From Desulfovibrio sp. (GTDB lineage: Bacteria; Desulfobacterota; Desulfovibrionia; Desulfovibrionales; Desulfovibrionaceae), in contig DQED01000211.1 in NCBI GenBank assembly GCA_003525525.1, positions 214-16,306 of the forward strand: 16,093 bases of DNA, written 5' to 3'. Shown here piece after piece: positions 6,855 through 15,431 of the stretch. Position 1 is the stretch's first letter. Each line of letters begins with the position of its first letter. The notes under the pieces were generated by a model, which saw only the letters and a program-made list of their open reading frames with translations, was not told the DNA's origin and ran no database searches. Position numbers and translations under genes: made by a program.

Positions 6855-7517
6855 CTATTGGTGCTCGCCCCAGGCGGCCAGGGCGGCGTTGTCGGGATGG
6901 GCCTCGCGCAGGCGGCGCAGTTCCTCGCCCACGCGGCGCTGCTGTCCCAGGCGGGAAAGCTCTTCGAGCAGCACGATGTCCGGGGAGACGTCGCCGGGCG
7001 CGGCCGTCTGGCGCATCGCCGCGACCTGCTCCTCCACGGCGGCGAGTTCCGCCCGTTCCTCGTCGCTGAGGGTCCTGTCCTCGGGCACGGCCACCTCGCG
7101 GGTCTTCACCTGTGCCGTGGCCTGTTCGCCGGCTTCGCTTAAAATCGACGAGGCCGCGCCGCCGGCAGGGCGGGCGCGAAGCGGCAGCTTTTCCACGGCG
7201 GGCGGCGCGGCGCTGTCCGCACTCTGGCCGCCGGCGGCGGTGATGACCACCGTGGCCGGGCCGGTCCATGTTTCGCGTACGCCCTTCTGGAGAAAGGCGA
7301 GCTGGGCTTCGGCCCCGCGCGCGAGGTCGATGCGTTCGCCTTCGCGCAGCCGCGTGAAGACTTCCAGGGGCTTTTTCCCGCCGTCGGCCGGGGACAGCGT
7401 CGCCTGCCCGGACAGGGCCGCGACGAGACAGACCAGGCGCGGAGCTTCGGCAAAGGCCGGGCCGGCCCATGCGGTCGCGGCGACGAGGATGCCGAGAAGG
7501 AGAATAAACCGTTTCAT
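6855..7517 (-). CDS. Periplasmic FecR-like protein, partner of the cyclase
   Basis: The 220-residue product has a clear signal peptide (MKRFILLLGILVAATAWAGPAFA, split before EAPR). Residues about 32-95 show the FecR-like pattern LSGQATLSP, LREGERIDLARGAEAQLAFL and a beta-rich WTGPATVVI. The C-terminal half is Glu/Ala/Arg-rich helix, ending in what could be a degenerate TPR-like helix pair. FecR-like proteins of this soluble type are often encoded next to CHASE2-domain signalling proteins. Here the gene lies 12 bp after the CHASE2 cyclase, so the two are probably co-transcribed. A role in sensing or in modulating the cyclase ectodomain is inference. Confidence 0.7.
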   Translation of the reverse strand: MKRFILLLGILVAATAWAGPAFAEAPRLVCLVAALSGQATLSPADGGKKPLEVFTRLREGERIDLARGAEAQLAFLQKGVRETWTGPATVVITAAGGQSADSAAPPAVEKLPLRARPAGGAASSILSEAGEQATAQVKTREVAVPEDRTLSDEERAELAAVEEQVAAMRQTAAPGDVSPDIVLLEELSRLGQQRRVGEELRRLREAHPDNAALAAWGEHQ

Positions 7518-7529
7518 GACCGCTCCTTG

Positions 7530-9377
7530 TTACTTCGAATCGGCTATGCCGAGAATCTCCAGGGCCGGCACGGGTTCGCTCTTGCCTTTGACCCTGGCGT
7601 TTTCGCTTCTGCCCGTCGTCACGCCCGGCCCGGCCATATCCACCACCGCCTGGCTGGCCACCACCGGCGCGCCCATGACCTTGGTGAAGCCTTCCAGGCG
7701 CGAGGCCGTGTTGACGGTGTCGCCGATGACGGTGAAATCCAGGCGCTGGCGCGAGCCGATGTTGCCGACGACCGCCGGGCCCGCATGCAGGCCCACGCCG
7801 ATGCGGAATTCCCAGTCGCCGAGCTTGGGGAAGCGCCTGCGCATCCAGCCCTCGAATTCCTTAGCGGCATCAACCATGCCAAGGGCCGTGGCCAGGGCCT
7901 GCCGGGCATGATGGGGATCGGCCAGGGGCGCGCCGAACACGGCCATCACCGCGTCGCCGATGAATTTGTCGATCATGCCGCCATGGGCGAGGATGATGTC
8001 GCAGACCTTGGAAAAATAGGCGTTTAAGAGTTCGACCACTTCCTGCGCCGAGAGTTTTTCACTTAATGTCGTGAAATTGCGGATATCCGAGAACAGGATC
8101 GTGACCGTGGCCAGGGACCCGCCCGGCGCGGGCGGTTGGCCGCTTTCCAGGATGCCGGCGATGGCCGCCTCGGACACGTATTTGCCGAAGGCGTGGCGGA
8201 TGTGGGCCTTTTCCCGTTCGCCGCGCGTGAGGCGCACGGCGTTGGCCCCGGCCCAGATGAGCGCCGTGCCCAGCTCGCAGCCGGCCAGGGGGAAGAGCCA
8301 GCCGCGCAGGAACAGCAGGTAGCCAAGGCCGAAGGCGAGCAGCATGCAGCCGAGCGCGGCCAGGGCCGAGGGCCCGGGATGCAGCCGCGCGCAGGCCAGG
8401 GCGCAAAGCCCCAGGAACGGCAGCCAGCCCGCCGCGGCGAAGCCCTTGCCGAGCACGGACAGGGCGCGCCCGGAAAGGAGCGCCTCCACGATGTTGGCGT
8501 GGATTTCCGGCCCGGGCATGAATTCCTTGGGCGCGCCGAAAAGCGGCAGCGAGTAGGGCGAGGCCAGGCGGTCGTGCGCGCCGTGGATGTCGATGCCGAG
8601 GATGACCACCTTGCCGGCCAGGGCTTTCACTTCGGGGTCGTCGGCCGCGTCAGGGGCGAGCAGCCGGGCGAAGCTGATGTGCCTAAACGTCTCCGGCGGC
8701 CCGAAAAAGGGGATGGGGCGCGGAACAAGCGCGTTTGTGGCGTCGATGCCCTTGAGCCCCGGGGCATTGGGATCGGCTTTTCGCGCCAAGGCGGCTGCGA
8801 AGGACAGGCGCGGCTCGCCCTCGGCGAAAAGCGCCGGGGCGAAGCGGCGCACCACGCCGTCGCGGTCGAGCGGCACGTTGGTGAGCCCGAGATCCGCCTC
8901 GTGCCCGGGCAGGGCGACCAGATAATCCGTGGCCGGCAGGCTGAAGGCCGCCTCGCCGGATTCGGTGGAGACGCTTGCGGCCAGGATGACCTTGCCCTTG
9001 GCCAGTTCCAGCATGAACTGCCGGTCGAAGTCGCGGCTGGCCTCGGCGCCGATCATGTCCATCCAGGTGACAGGGGACAGCGCCGGCTGGATGTCCATGC
9101 CGACGGCCGCCACGCCGACCTGGCGCAGCACGGCCAGCACCTTGGCGTAAAGCGGCCCCCAGAAGACCAGCGGCCGGTCGGGCTCGGCGGCGAGCGCCTC
9201 GTCGTCGAGCAGGGCCACGGCGACGTGCTGCGGATCGCGGCGCTTGCCTGCGAGCACGTGCCACAGGTCGGAAGTCCAGGCGTCCAGGCGTCTGCCCGGC
9301 TCCATGGTTTCGAAAAAGAGCCCCGCGGTGAGCGCGGCGAGGATCAGGCAGGTGTAGAAGACGGGTTTGAAGCGCAT
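7530..9377 (-). CDS. CHASE2-domain class III adenylate cyclase
   Basis: The 615-residue membrane protein has one N-terminal helix (about residues 5-22), a CHASE2 extracytoplasmic sensor domain (about 30-310), about three helices (320-400) and a C-terminal class III cyclase domain (about 425-600). The catalytic residues are present: metal-binding Asp431 in FSDIRNFT and Asp475 in [11 protein letters not shown], Lys471 for adenine recognition paired with Thr in DFTVIGD, and Asn and Arg in VNTASR. The Lys/Thr pair is typical of bacterial adenylate rather than guanylate cyclases. It should make cAMP in response to a periplasmic signal. The start was set at the ATG giving the first helix; its ribosome binding site is weak. 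It is followed by the FecR-like gene. Confidence 0.9.
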   Translation of the reverse strand: MRFKPVFYTCLILAALTAGLFFETMEPGRRLDAWTSDLWHVLAGKRRDPQHVAVALLDDEALAAEPDRPLVFWGPLYAKVLAVLRQVGVAAVGMDIQPALSPVTWMDMIGAEASRDFDRQFMLELAKGKVILAASVSTESGEAAFSLPATDYLVALPGHEADLGLTNVPLDRDGVVRRFAPALFAEGEPRLSFAAALARKADPNAPGLKGIDATNALVPRPIPFFGPPETFRHISFARLLAPDAADDPEVKALAGKVVILGIDIHGAHDRLASPYSLPLFGAPKEFMPGPEIHANIVEALLSGRALSVLGKGFAAAGWLPFLGLCALACARLHPGPSALAALGCMLLAFGLGYLLFLRGWLFPLAGCELGTALIWAGANAVRLTRGEREKAHIRHAFGKYVSEAAIAGILESGQPPAPGGSLATVTILFSDIRNFTTLSEKLSAQEVVELLNAYFSKVCDIILAHGGMIDKFIGDAVMAVFGAPLADPHHARQALATALGMVDAAKEFEGWMRRRFPKLGDWEFRIGVGLHAGPAVVGNIGSRQRLDFTVIGDTVNTASRLEGFTKVMGAPVVASQAVVDMAGPGVTTGRSENARVKGKSEPVPALEILGIADSK

Positions 9378-9614
9378 GGTGGTTCCGCGCGGGCAGGCCG
9401 TTTGCGACGTCGGCCCGGGACGGGCCGGCGGGGAGGCGTCTTCGCGCCGACGGCGCATGACGTCACTGAAAACGCGCGTGGCGTCAAGCCCCGCGGCGAT
9501 GCCGCGCCGGGAGCGGCATTGGGACGCTTGCGCGGGGATGCGTCCGGCGCGCGAATGCGTTATGTTCTCCTCCGGCCGGACGCGCCGCCGCGCCCGCGCC
9601 GGGAAATCGTCGCC

Positions 9615-9620
9615 AAGGAG
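9615..9620 (+). promoter_or_regulatory. Ribosome binding site of cysK
   Basis: AAGGAG lies six bases before ATG 9627. It fixes the cysK start over a longer in-frame extension that would begin in the intergenic region. Confidence 0.8.
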
Positions 9621-9626
9621 AACGCG

Positions 9627-10556
9627 ATGCGCATCGCCGCCGATATGACCGAACTCGTCGGGGCCACGCCCATGGTCTGGTTGACCCGGCTGGCCGAGGG
9701 CTGCGTGGCCCGGGTCGCCGCCAAGCTCGAATCCTTCAACCCCTGCTCGTCGGTCAAGGACCGCATCGGCGTGGCCATGATCCGGGCCGCCGAACGCGAG
9801 GGGAAAATCGCCCCGGGCGCGGTCATCGTCGAGCCGACCTCGGGCAATACGGGCGTGGGGCTCGCGTTCATGTGCGCCGTGCGCGGCTACAAGCTCATGC
9901 TCACCATGCCCGAATCCATGAGCGTGGAGCGGCGGGCGCTGTTGCGCGGTTTCGGGGCCGAGCTGGTCCTGACCCCGGCGGCCCAGGGCATGAAGGGGGC
10001 CGTGGAAAAGGCGCAGGCGCTGGTGGCCGAGCTGCCCGGGGCGTTCATGCCCATGCAGTTTTCCAACCCGGCCAATCCCGAGGCCCATGCCCGCACCACG
10101 GGGCCGGAGATCTGGGAAGACACCGACGGCCTGGTGGACGTGTTCGTGGCCGGCGTCGGCACGGGCGGGACGCTGACGGGCGTGGCCCGGGCGCTCAAGG
10201 CCCAAAAGCCCGCGGTGCGGGCCGTGGCCGTGGAGCCGGCCTCCTCGCCGGTGCTTGCCGGCGGCAAGCCCGGCATGCACGCCATCCAGGGCATCGGGGC
10301 CGGGTTCGTGCCGGAGGTGCTGGACATGGGCATCGTGGACGAGGTCTTTCCCGTGAAAAACGAGGACGCCCTGGCGACGGCGCGCCGGCTCCTGCGCGAG
10401 GAGGGCATCCTGTGCGGCATTTCCTCCGGGGCCAACGCCTTCGCCGCGCTGGAGATCGCCAGGCGGCCGGAAAACGCCGGCAAGATCGTGGTCTTCATCG
10501 TCTGCGACACGGGCGAGCGCTACCTGTCCACGCCGCTTTTCGCCGAGGAGGGCTGA
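9627..10556 (+). CDS. cysK: Cysteine synthase (O-acetylserine sulfhydrylase)
   Basis: The 309-residue enzyme is a fold type II PLP protein that makes cysteine from O-acetylserine and sulfide in the cytoplasm. Visible signatures are the PLP lysine K44 in NPCSSVKDR, the substrate loop EPTSGNTG (residues 69-76), the phosphate-binding [10 protein letters not shown] (about 176-185), and SSGAN and [10 protein letters not shown] near the end. The length equals that of typical CysK. A sulfate reducer produces sulfide in excess, so direct sulfhydrylation is the natural route to cysteine. The gene is followed five bases later by cysE, forming a serine-to-cysteine operon. The 249-bp gap upstream, shared with the divergent cyclase gene, shows no convincing promoter. 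CysM is a less likely alternative. Confidence 0.95.
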   Translation: MRIAADMTELVGATPMVWLTRLAEGCVARVAAKLESFNPCSSVKDRIGVAMIRAAEREGKIAPGAVIVEPTSGNTGVGLAFMCAVRGYKLMLTMPESMSVERRALLRGFGAELVLTPAAQGMKGAVEKAQALVAELPGAFMPMQFSNPANPEAHARTTGPEIWEDTDGLVDVFVAGVGTGGTLTGVARALKAQKPAVRAVAVEPASSPVLAGGKPGMHAIQGIGAGFVPEVLDMGIVDEVFPVKNEDALATARRLLREEGILCGISSGANAFAALEIARRPENAGKIVVFIVCDTGERYLSTPLFAEEG

Positions 10557-10561
10557 GCGCC

Positions 10562-11503
10562 GTGTCCGAAACCAGACGCCCCAGGGGCAGGAAGCATACG
10601 CCCGTGGAATGGGTGGCCGAGATGCTGTGCGCGGAGGCCTCCTACGAGAAGGTCTACCACCGCCCGCTGCACGACGAGCCCATGCCCGCGATTCCCGTGC
10701 TCGCCGAGCTCATGCAGCGCCTGCGCGCGGTGATCTTTCCAGGCTATTTCGGCCACTCCGACATCACCCCGGAAAACATGCGCTTCCACATCGGGGCCAA
10801 CCTCGACGCCATCTACCGGCTGCTCACGGACCAGGTGCGGCGGGGCTACTGCTTTTTCTGCGAACTCGACGGCGCGGGCAACTGCCAGGAATGCGAGGAC
10901 CGGGCGAGAAAGCTCGCCGGCGAGTTCCTCATGCGCCTGCCGGACATCCGCGAATGCCTCGCCGAGGACGCCCAGGCCGCCTACGAGGGCGATCCGGCCT
11001 CGCGATCGCCGGGCGAGACCATCTTCTGCTACCCGAGCCTCACGGCGCTCACCCACCACCGCGTGGCCCACGAGCTCTTCCGCCTCGGCGTGGACCTCAT
11101 CCCGCGCATCATCAGCGAAATGGCCCATTCGGCCACGGGCATCGACATCCACCCCGGAGCGACCATCGGCCGGCGGTTTTTCATCGACCACGGCACGGGC
11201 ACGGTCATCGGCGAGACCTGCGTCATCGGCGACGGCGTGCGCCTCTATCAGGGCGTGACGCTCGGGGCCAAGAGCTTCCCCAAGGACGAGCAGGGCAAGC
11301 TCGTCAAGGGCATCGCGCGCCACCCCATCGTGGAGGACGACGTGACGGTCTACGCCGGCGCGACCGTGCTTGGCCGCGTCACCATAGGCAAGGGGTCGGT
11401 CATCGGCGGCAACGTCTGGGTGACGACCGACGTGCCGCCCTATTCGCGCCTGATCCAGCAGCATCCCGGCGGCGCGGTCATCACCGACGGCGGCGGCATC
11501 TGA
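10562..11503 (+). CDS. cysE: Serine O-acetyltransferase with four-cysteine motif
   Basis: The 313-residue enzyme transfers acetyl from acetyl-CoA to serine, giving the CysK substrate. The C-terminal half is a left-handed beta-helix of hexapeptide repeats (TGIDIHPGATIGRRFFIDHG, GTVIGETCVIGDGVRLYQG, ATVLGRVTIGKGSVIGGN) with the catalytic His210 in DHGTG. The N-terminal half is an extended helical domain, longer than in E. coli CysE (273 aa). It contains Cys97-x2-Cys100-x7-Cys108-x2-Cys111, a spacing that suits a zinc knuckle or redox switch. The protein ends DGGGI; a C-terminal isoleucine is the residue that classical CysE inserts into the CysK active site. The start is GTG, with a GGAGG-containing stretch at the end of cysK as ribosome binding site. 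Confidence 0.92.
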   Translation: MSETRRPRGRKHTPVEWVAEMLCAEASYEKVYHRPLHDEPMPAIPVLAELMQRLRAVIFPGYFGHSDITPENMRFHIGANLDAIYRLLTDQVRRGYCFFCELDGAGNCQECEDRARKLAGEFLMRLPDIRECLAEDAQAAYEGDPASRSPGETIFCYPSLTALTHHRVAHELFRLGVDLIPRIISEMAHSATGIDIHPGATIGRRFFIDHGTGTVIGETCVIGDGVRLYQGVTLGAKSFPKDEQGKLVKGIARHPIVEDDVTVYAGATVLGRVTIGKGSVIGGNVWVTTDVPPYSRLIQQHPGGAVITDGGGI

Positions 11504-11521
11504 GCCGGAACGGGCGAAGGG

Positions 11522-11570
11522 GAAAAAAAACGAAGCCGCCCCGCTGGTCCGTGACAGCGGGGCGGCTTTT
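11522..11570. terminator. Two-way intrinsic terminator between cysE and the nif operon
   Basis: AAGCCGCCCCGCTG (11533-11546) pairs perfectly with CAGCGGGGCGGCTT (11555-11568) around eight bases. Rightward the stem runs into TTTT, ending cysKE. Leftward it is followed by CG and then eight Ts (complement of the A-run at 11523-11530), ending the nif operon after the ferredoxin gene. Both converging transcription units are served by one structure. Confidence 0.92.
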
Positions 11571-11609
11571 GTATGGGTGTCCATCCAAGCGGTTGGCGAA
11601 CCGGTTCGA

Positions 11610-11921
11610 TTAGGGCAGCAGGTGGTCCTCACAGGGCTCGCCCTTTTCCAGAGCGTCGAGGATGTCGTCCACCTTGTCCTCGCTGTCGACCCCGCGGTAC
11701 CACCAGTTCTCGGGCATCACCACCACGATCGGGCCTTCCTCGCACTGCTTCATGCAGCCGGTGCTGACGATGCGGGCGTCGATGTCCCGGTCGAGGACGC
11801 CTTCCTCGAAGTAGCCGAGGAGGTTGTGCGAGCCTTTCTTGTGGCAGATGCCCTTGGCTTCGCCCTTGACGCGAAAGCTCGCGCAGACGTTGATCAGGTA
11901 CCTGGGCTTCTCGATGGCCAT
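11610..11921 (-). CDS. Thioredoxin-fold [2Fe-2S] ferredoxin of the nif operon
   Basis: The 103-residue protein has cysteines at 13, 26, 56 and 60 (NVCASF, GICHKKG and GCMKQCEEGP), very close to the cluster ligands of the Clostridium pasteurianum [2Fe-2S] ferredoxin family. That ferredoxin is reported to interact specifically with the nitrogenase MoFe protein. It probably binds one [2Fe-2S] cluster and works in the cytoplasm as a redox partner or accessory of NifDK; the exact role is unsettled. AAGGGAG precedes the ATG and the gene lies 32 bp after nifK. It is the last gene before the terminator. A function in cofactor assembly is an alternative. Confidence 0.88.
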   Translation of the reverse strand: MAIEKPRYLINVCASFRVKGEAKGICHKKGSHNLLGYFEEGVLDRDIDARIVSTGCMKQCEEGPIVVVMPENWWYRGVDSEDKVDDILDALEKGEPCEDHLLP

Positions 11922-11953
11922 GCGTCACGTCTCCCTTGATGTTGCGGTTCCGG

Positions 11954-13339
11954 TTACATCTGCAGTTCGAAGCGGGTTTCGGGGGCGTCGCGGTCCTGGC
12001 GATCCATGAGCAGGCCCAGGATCTTGTCCAAGAGGCGCAGGGCGCCGGAGTAGCCGACGGACGGGAAGTACTGGTGTCCCACGCGGTCGAGGATCGGGAA
12101 GCCGTGGCGCACGAGCGGGATGTCCTCGTCGCGGGCGATGTACTTCATGTAGGTGTTGCCGATGAGCAGGTCGACCGGGTCGTTCTTGATCCACTGGTGC
12201 AGCAGGTACATGTCGGCCTGTTCGCCGTTCTTGAACTTGCAGTCGTAGGGCACGTCCTTGAGCAGCTCGGTCATGCGCTCTTCAAAGTACTTCCCGGCGG
12301 TGCCCGAGACGGTGTAGGCCGGAATCATGCCCAGGGTGACGCAGAATTCCACCAGCGCCAGTACCTGGTCCGGATCGCCGGCGATGGCGACTTTCTTGCC
12401 ATAGAGGTACTGGGTGTAGTCGGAGATGACGTCCACGACCTGGCCGCGTTCGAAGTTGATGGCTTCGGGCACGGTCTTGCCGGAGATCTTGCGCAGGGCG
12501 TCCACGTAGCGGTCCGTGGCGAGCAGGCCGATGGGCAGGCCGAGGACGGTGCCCGGGACCTTGAACTCGGAGTCCAGGTAGTTGACGGCGTCGGTGGTGG
12601 CCCAGCGGCCCAGGCCGATGCTGGCCTTGGCGTCGCCCATGGTGGCGATGTCCGCGGGCGTGGCACCGGCGTTGGGATACATCTCGTAATGGCCGGTGAG
12701 CGGGCCGTTGAGCACGCCGTTGGTGTCGGGCGCCATGACGATCTCGATGCCCATCATGGCGGCCAGGCGGCGCATCTCGGCCATGTCCGAGGGTTCGCAG
12801 AAGCCCGGGATGATGTTGATCTTGCCCGTGGGCGTCCCGGTCTTTTTGACGAAGCCCTTGATGATGCCCTTGACCATGTTCGCGTAGCCGGTGACGTGGG
12901 TGCCGACGTAGCTCGGGGTGCTGGCGTAGACGATGTACTTGCCTTCCGGCACCTTGCCGTCGTCCTTGGCCTTCTGCGAGATCTGGAGCAGGTCGTCGCC
13001 GATGGTTTCGGAGAGGCAGGTGGTGTGGATGGCGATGACGTCGGGATCGTACACCGTGAAGATGTTGTCGATGGCCGAGATCAGGTTCGACTGGCCGCCG
13101 AAGACCGAGGAGCCTTCGGTGAACGACGAGGTGCCGGCGATCACGGGTTCCTTGTAGTGGCGGGTCAGGGCCGAGCGGTGGTAGGCGCAGCATCCCTGGG
13201 AGCCGTGGCTGTGGGGGAAGCAGCCCTTGACGCCGAGGGCGGCGTACATCGCGCCCACGGGCTGGCAGGTCTTGGCCGGGTTGACGGTGAGCGCCTTGCG
13301 TTCCTTGATCTCGCCGGTGGTGTGTCTAAGCAGTGCCAT
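11954..13339 (-). CDS. nifK: Nitrogenase MoFe protein beta subunit
   Basis: The 461-residue product is the beta subunit of molybdenum-iron nitrogenase, which with NifD holds the P-cluster and FeMo cofactor. The P-cluster cysteines are Cys25 (KTCQPVGA), Cys50 (GSQGCCAYHR) and Cys108 (HTTCLSETIGDD), matching beta-Cys70, 95 and 153 of Azotobacter vinelandii. It lacks about 45-50 N-terminal residues compared with Azotobacter NifK (523 aa), as does the C. pasteurianum protein. The motif SSFTEGSSVFGG follows the usual beta-subunit pattern. AAAGGAA precedes the ATG. The gene begins 29 bp after nifD and is followed by the ferredoxin gene. The presence of all three cysteines and pairing with NifD exclude NifN. 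Confidence 0.96.
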   Translation of the reverse strand: MALLRHTTGEIKERKALTVNPAKTCQPVGAMYAALGVKGCFPHSHGSQGCCAYHRSALTRHYKEPVIAGTSSFTEGSSVFGGQSNLISAIDNIFTVYDPDVIAIHTTCLSETIGDDLLQISQKAKDDGKVPEGKYIVYASTPSYVGTHVTGYANMVKGIIKGFVKKTGTPTGKINIIPGFCEPSDMAEMRRLAAMMGIEIVMAPDTNGVLNGPLTGHYEMYPNAGATPADIATMGDAKASIGLGRWATTDAVNYLDSEFKVPGTVLGLPIGLLATDRYVDALRKISGKTVPEAINFERGQVVDVISDYTQYLYGKKVAIAGDPDQVLALVEFCVTLGMIPAYTVSGTAGKYFEERMTELLKDVPYDCKFKNGEQADMYLLHQWIKNDPVDLLIGNTYMKYIARDEDIPLVRHGFPILDRVGHQYFPSVGYSGALRLLDKILGLLMDRQDRDAPETRFELQM

Positions 13340-13368
13340 GATGCATTCCTTTCTCGTGAAAAGCGGTC

Positions 13369-14991
13369 TTACTGGGCCACGTAGCTGGCTTCGAGTTCGG
13401 GACCGTCGCTCTGCCAGGGGGCCTTCATCAGCTGCCAGACCTTGGTGTTCACCATACGGTCGATGTCGTGGTACCAGTTGATGGCACCCTTGAAGCCGGC
13501 GTAGGGACCGCCCATGTCGTAGTTGTGCAACTGCTTGAGCGGCACGCCCATCTTCTGGATGATGTACTTTTCCTTGATGCCGGCGCAGAAGATGTCGGGC
13601 TTCATGATCTCGATGATCTTCTCGGTCTCGTAGTGGTTGATGTCGTCGATGACCATCGAGTCCTTTTTCATCCCGCCGATCATGCCTTCATAGCCCTTGA
13701 ACTCCAGGCCCTTGGCCTTGAGCGCCTCGATCTGCTCGGGGGTCTTGCGGGGCTGGTAGCGGGTCGGATCGGGCGCGATCTCCAACTCCTCGATGTTGCG
13801 GGAGTCGGCGTCGACCTTGATGTTGGGCAGCACGTGGCGGCCTTCGTAGTCGTCGCGGTGGGCGAACTCGTAGCCCGCGCCGAGGATCTCCATGCCGAGC
13901 TCGCCGAAGAGCTCCTGGTAGTGGTGGGCGCGGGAGCCGCCGACGAAGAGCATGGCGGTCTTGCCTTCGGTGCGCGGACGGACCTCGTCCACGACCTTCT
14001 TGACCTCGAGCATCTCCTCTTCGATGACCTTCTCGACGCGGTCGATGAGTTCCTGGTCCTCGAAGTAGGCGGCCATGCGGCGCAGCGACTTGGCCGTGGC
14101 CGCGGCACCGATGAAGTTGATCTTGATCCAGGGGATGCCGAACTTGGTTTCCATCATCTCGGCCACGTAGTTGAGCGAACGGTGGCACATGACGGTGTTG
14201 AGGTCGGCCTTGTGGGCGATGCGGAAGGAATCCACCGTGGAGTTGCCGGAGAACGTGGCGATCAGGGTGAAGCCGCACTTTTCCAGGATGCGCTCGATCT
14301 CGAAAGCGTCGCCGCCGATGTTGTACTCGCCGAGGATGTTGACCTTGAACTTGCCCTCGACAGGCGTTTCGTCATCGGTGCCGATGATGTGCTTCATGAT
14401 CTGGTTGTTGGCGATGTGGTGGCCGGCGGACTGGGACACGCCCTTGTAGCCTTCGCAGGAGTTGGCGAAGACGGTGATGCCGAGCTTTTCCTGCATCTGC
14501 CGGGCCACGGCGTGGATGTCGTCGCCGATCAGGCCCACCGGGCAGGTGGAGAAGATCGAAACGGCCCGGGGATGGAAGTTGTCGTAGGCTTCCTGGATGG
14601 CTGCGGCGAGCTTCTTCATGCCGCCGAACACGATGTCGTGTTCGGTCATGTCCGTGGAGAAGGCATAGGGGATGTAGTTGTCCCCGTCGGGGCCGGCGTC
14701 GGTCTGGTTGCGGCGGGTGAGCCAGGAATAGAAGCCGCAGCCGATAGGGCCATGGGTCAGGTTGACGATGTCCCGGGAGGGCCCGAGGACCACGCCCTTG
14801 CAGCCGGCATAGGTGCAGCCGCGCTGGGTGATGATGCCCGGAATGGTGCGGACGTTGGCCTGGATTTCAGGGATATCGCCGCCCTCGGCGCCCGGGGTCA
14901 TGGCCTTGGCCCGCTTGCGCGCGACCTTGGTGGGCATCCTGGCGATCAATTCCTTTTTGATCTCTTCGACATTGGTGGGCTTGGTGCTCAT
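13369..14991 (-). CDS. nifD: Nitrogenase MoFe protein alpha subunit
   Basis: The 540-residue alpha subunit carries the FeMo cofactor where N2 is reduced. P-cluster ligands are Cys59, Cys85 and Cys150 (GCTYAGCKG, GPIGCGFYSW and STCPVGLIGDD). The FeMo-co ligands are Cys269 (MCHRSLNY) and His489 (QLHNYDMGGPY), equal to alpha-Cys275 and His442 in Azotobacter. Gln187 and His191 (SQSAGHHIANN) match the substrate-channel Gln191 and His195. Residues about 390-437 form an insertion absent from Azotobacter but typical of clostridial-type NifD, which explains the length. GAGGT precedes the ATG. Cofactor ligands and the adjacent nifI genes indicate the molybdenum enzyme rather than NifE or a vanadium/iron-only alpha subunit. 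Confidence 0.96.
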   Translation of the reverse strand: MSTKPTNVEEIKKELIARMPTKVARKRAKAMTPGAEGGDIPEIQANVRTIPGIITQRGCTYAGCKGVVLGPSRDIVNLTHGPIGCGFYSWLTRRNQTDAGPDGDNYIPYAFSTDMTEHDIVFGGMKKLAAAIQEAYDNFHPRAVSIFSTCPVGLIGDDIHAVARQMQEKLGITVFANSCEGYKGVSQSAGHHIANNQIMKHIIGTDDETPVEGKFKVNILGEYNIGGDAFEIERILEKCGFTLIATFSGNSTVDSFRIAHKADLNTVMCHRSLNYVAEMMETKFGIPWIKINFIGAAATAKSLRRMAAYFEDQELIDRVEKVIEEEMLEVKKVVDEVRPRTEGKTAMLFVGGSRAHHYQELFGELGMEILGAGYEFAHRDDYEGRHVLPNIKVDADSRNIEELEIAPDPTRYQPRKTPEQIEALKAKGLEFKGYEGMIGGMKKDSMVIDDINHYETEKIIEIMKPDIFCAGIKEKYIIQKMGVPLKQLHNYDMGGPYAGFKGAINWYHDIDRMVNTKVWQLMKAPWQSDGPELEASYVAQ

Positions 14992-15046
14992 CTCGATGCT
15001 ACCTCATTAGCTCTGTAACGGTCCGGGGACGTCCGCCGCGCCTGCG

Positions 15047-15421
15047 TTAGACGATGGCCGCGTCGCCTTCTTCGCCGGTCCGGACACGGATGGAATCGGA
15101 GACGGGCATCACGAAGATCTTGCCGTCGCCGGCCTGGCCGGTCTTGTTGACGGAAATCAGCACATCCACGGCCGGCTGCACTTTGTCGTCGGGCACCACC
15201 AGGGAGATGATGCGCTTGGGGTAGAGGCGGCCCTTGGTGCCGAGCAGGGCGATGGCCTCCTCGTTGCCGGCGGCCGCGCCTTCGAGCACCGCCTGGTTGA
15301 CCAGGCCCTTGCCGCGGCCGTAGCCCTCGCGGGCCACGAAGGCCGGGATGCCGGCGTCGGCGAGGGCCTTCTTGGTCTGGTTCATCTTGTTCATGCGGAT
15401 GACCGCCATGATCTCCTTCAT
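15047..15421 (-). CDS. nifI2: PII-like nitrogenase regulator NifI2
   Basis: The 124-residue protein belongs to the GlnB/PII superfamily, with the C-terminal signature GDGKIFVMPVSDSIRVRTGE and a long, divergent T-loop region (about residues 35-65). In methanogens NifI1 and NifI2 form a complex that binds NifDK and blocks activity when ammonium is present, with 2-oxoglutarate relieving the block; the same is inferred here. GGGAGG lies upstream of the ATG. The gene sits ten bases after nifI1 and before nifD, the standard order for this type of operon. Confidence 0.93.
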   Translation of the reverse strand: MKEIMAVIRMNKMNQTKKALADAGIPAFVAREGYGRGKGLVNQAVLEGAAAGNEEAIALLGTKGRLYPKRIISLVVPDDKVQPAVDVLISVNKTGQAGDGKIFVMPVSDSIRVRTGEEGDAAIV

Positions 15422-15431
15422 GACGTCCTCC

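Noticed and set aside
9391..9406. Sigma54-like site GGGCAG-N5-TTGCG in the cyclase/cysK gap
   Set aside because: The GG and GC elements have the right spacing, but three consensus positions differ, it is about 220 bases from cysK, and chance matches are frequent in such GC-rich DNA.
9571..9580. Palindrome TCCGGCCGGA upstream of cysK
   Set aside because: It is a ten-base self-complementary GC-rich word with no partner site or promoter near it; expected by chance.
8136..9626. In-frame upstream extension of cysK
   Set aside because: It crosses the cyclase gene and intergenic DNA; ATG 9627 has AAGGAG at ideal spacing and matches the normal CysK start and length.
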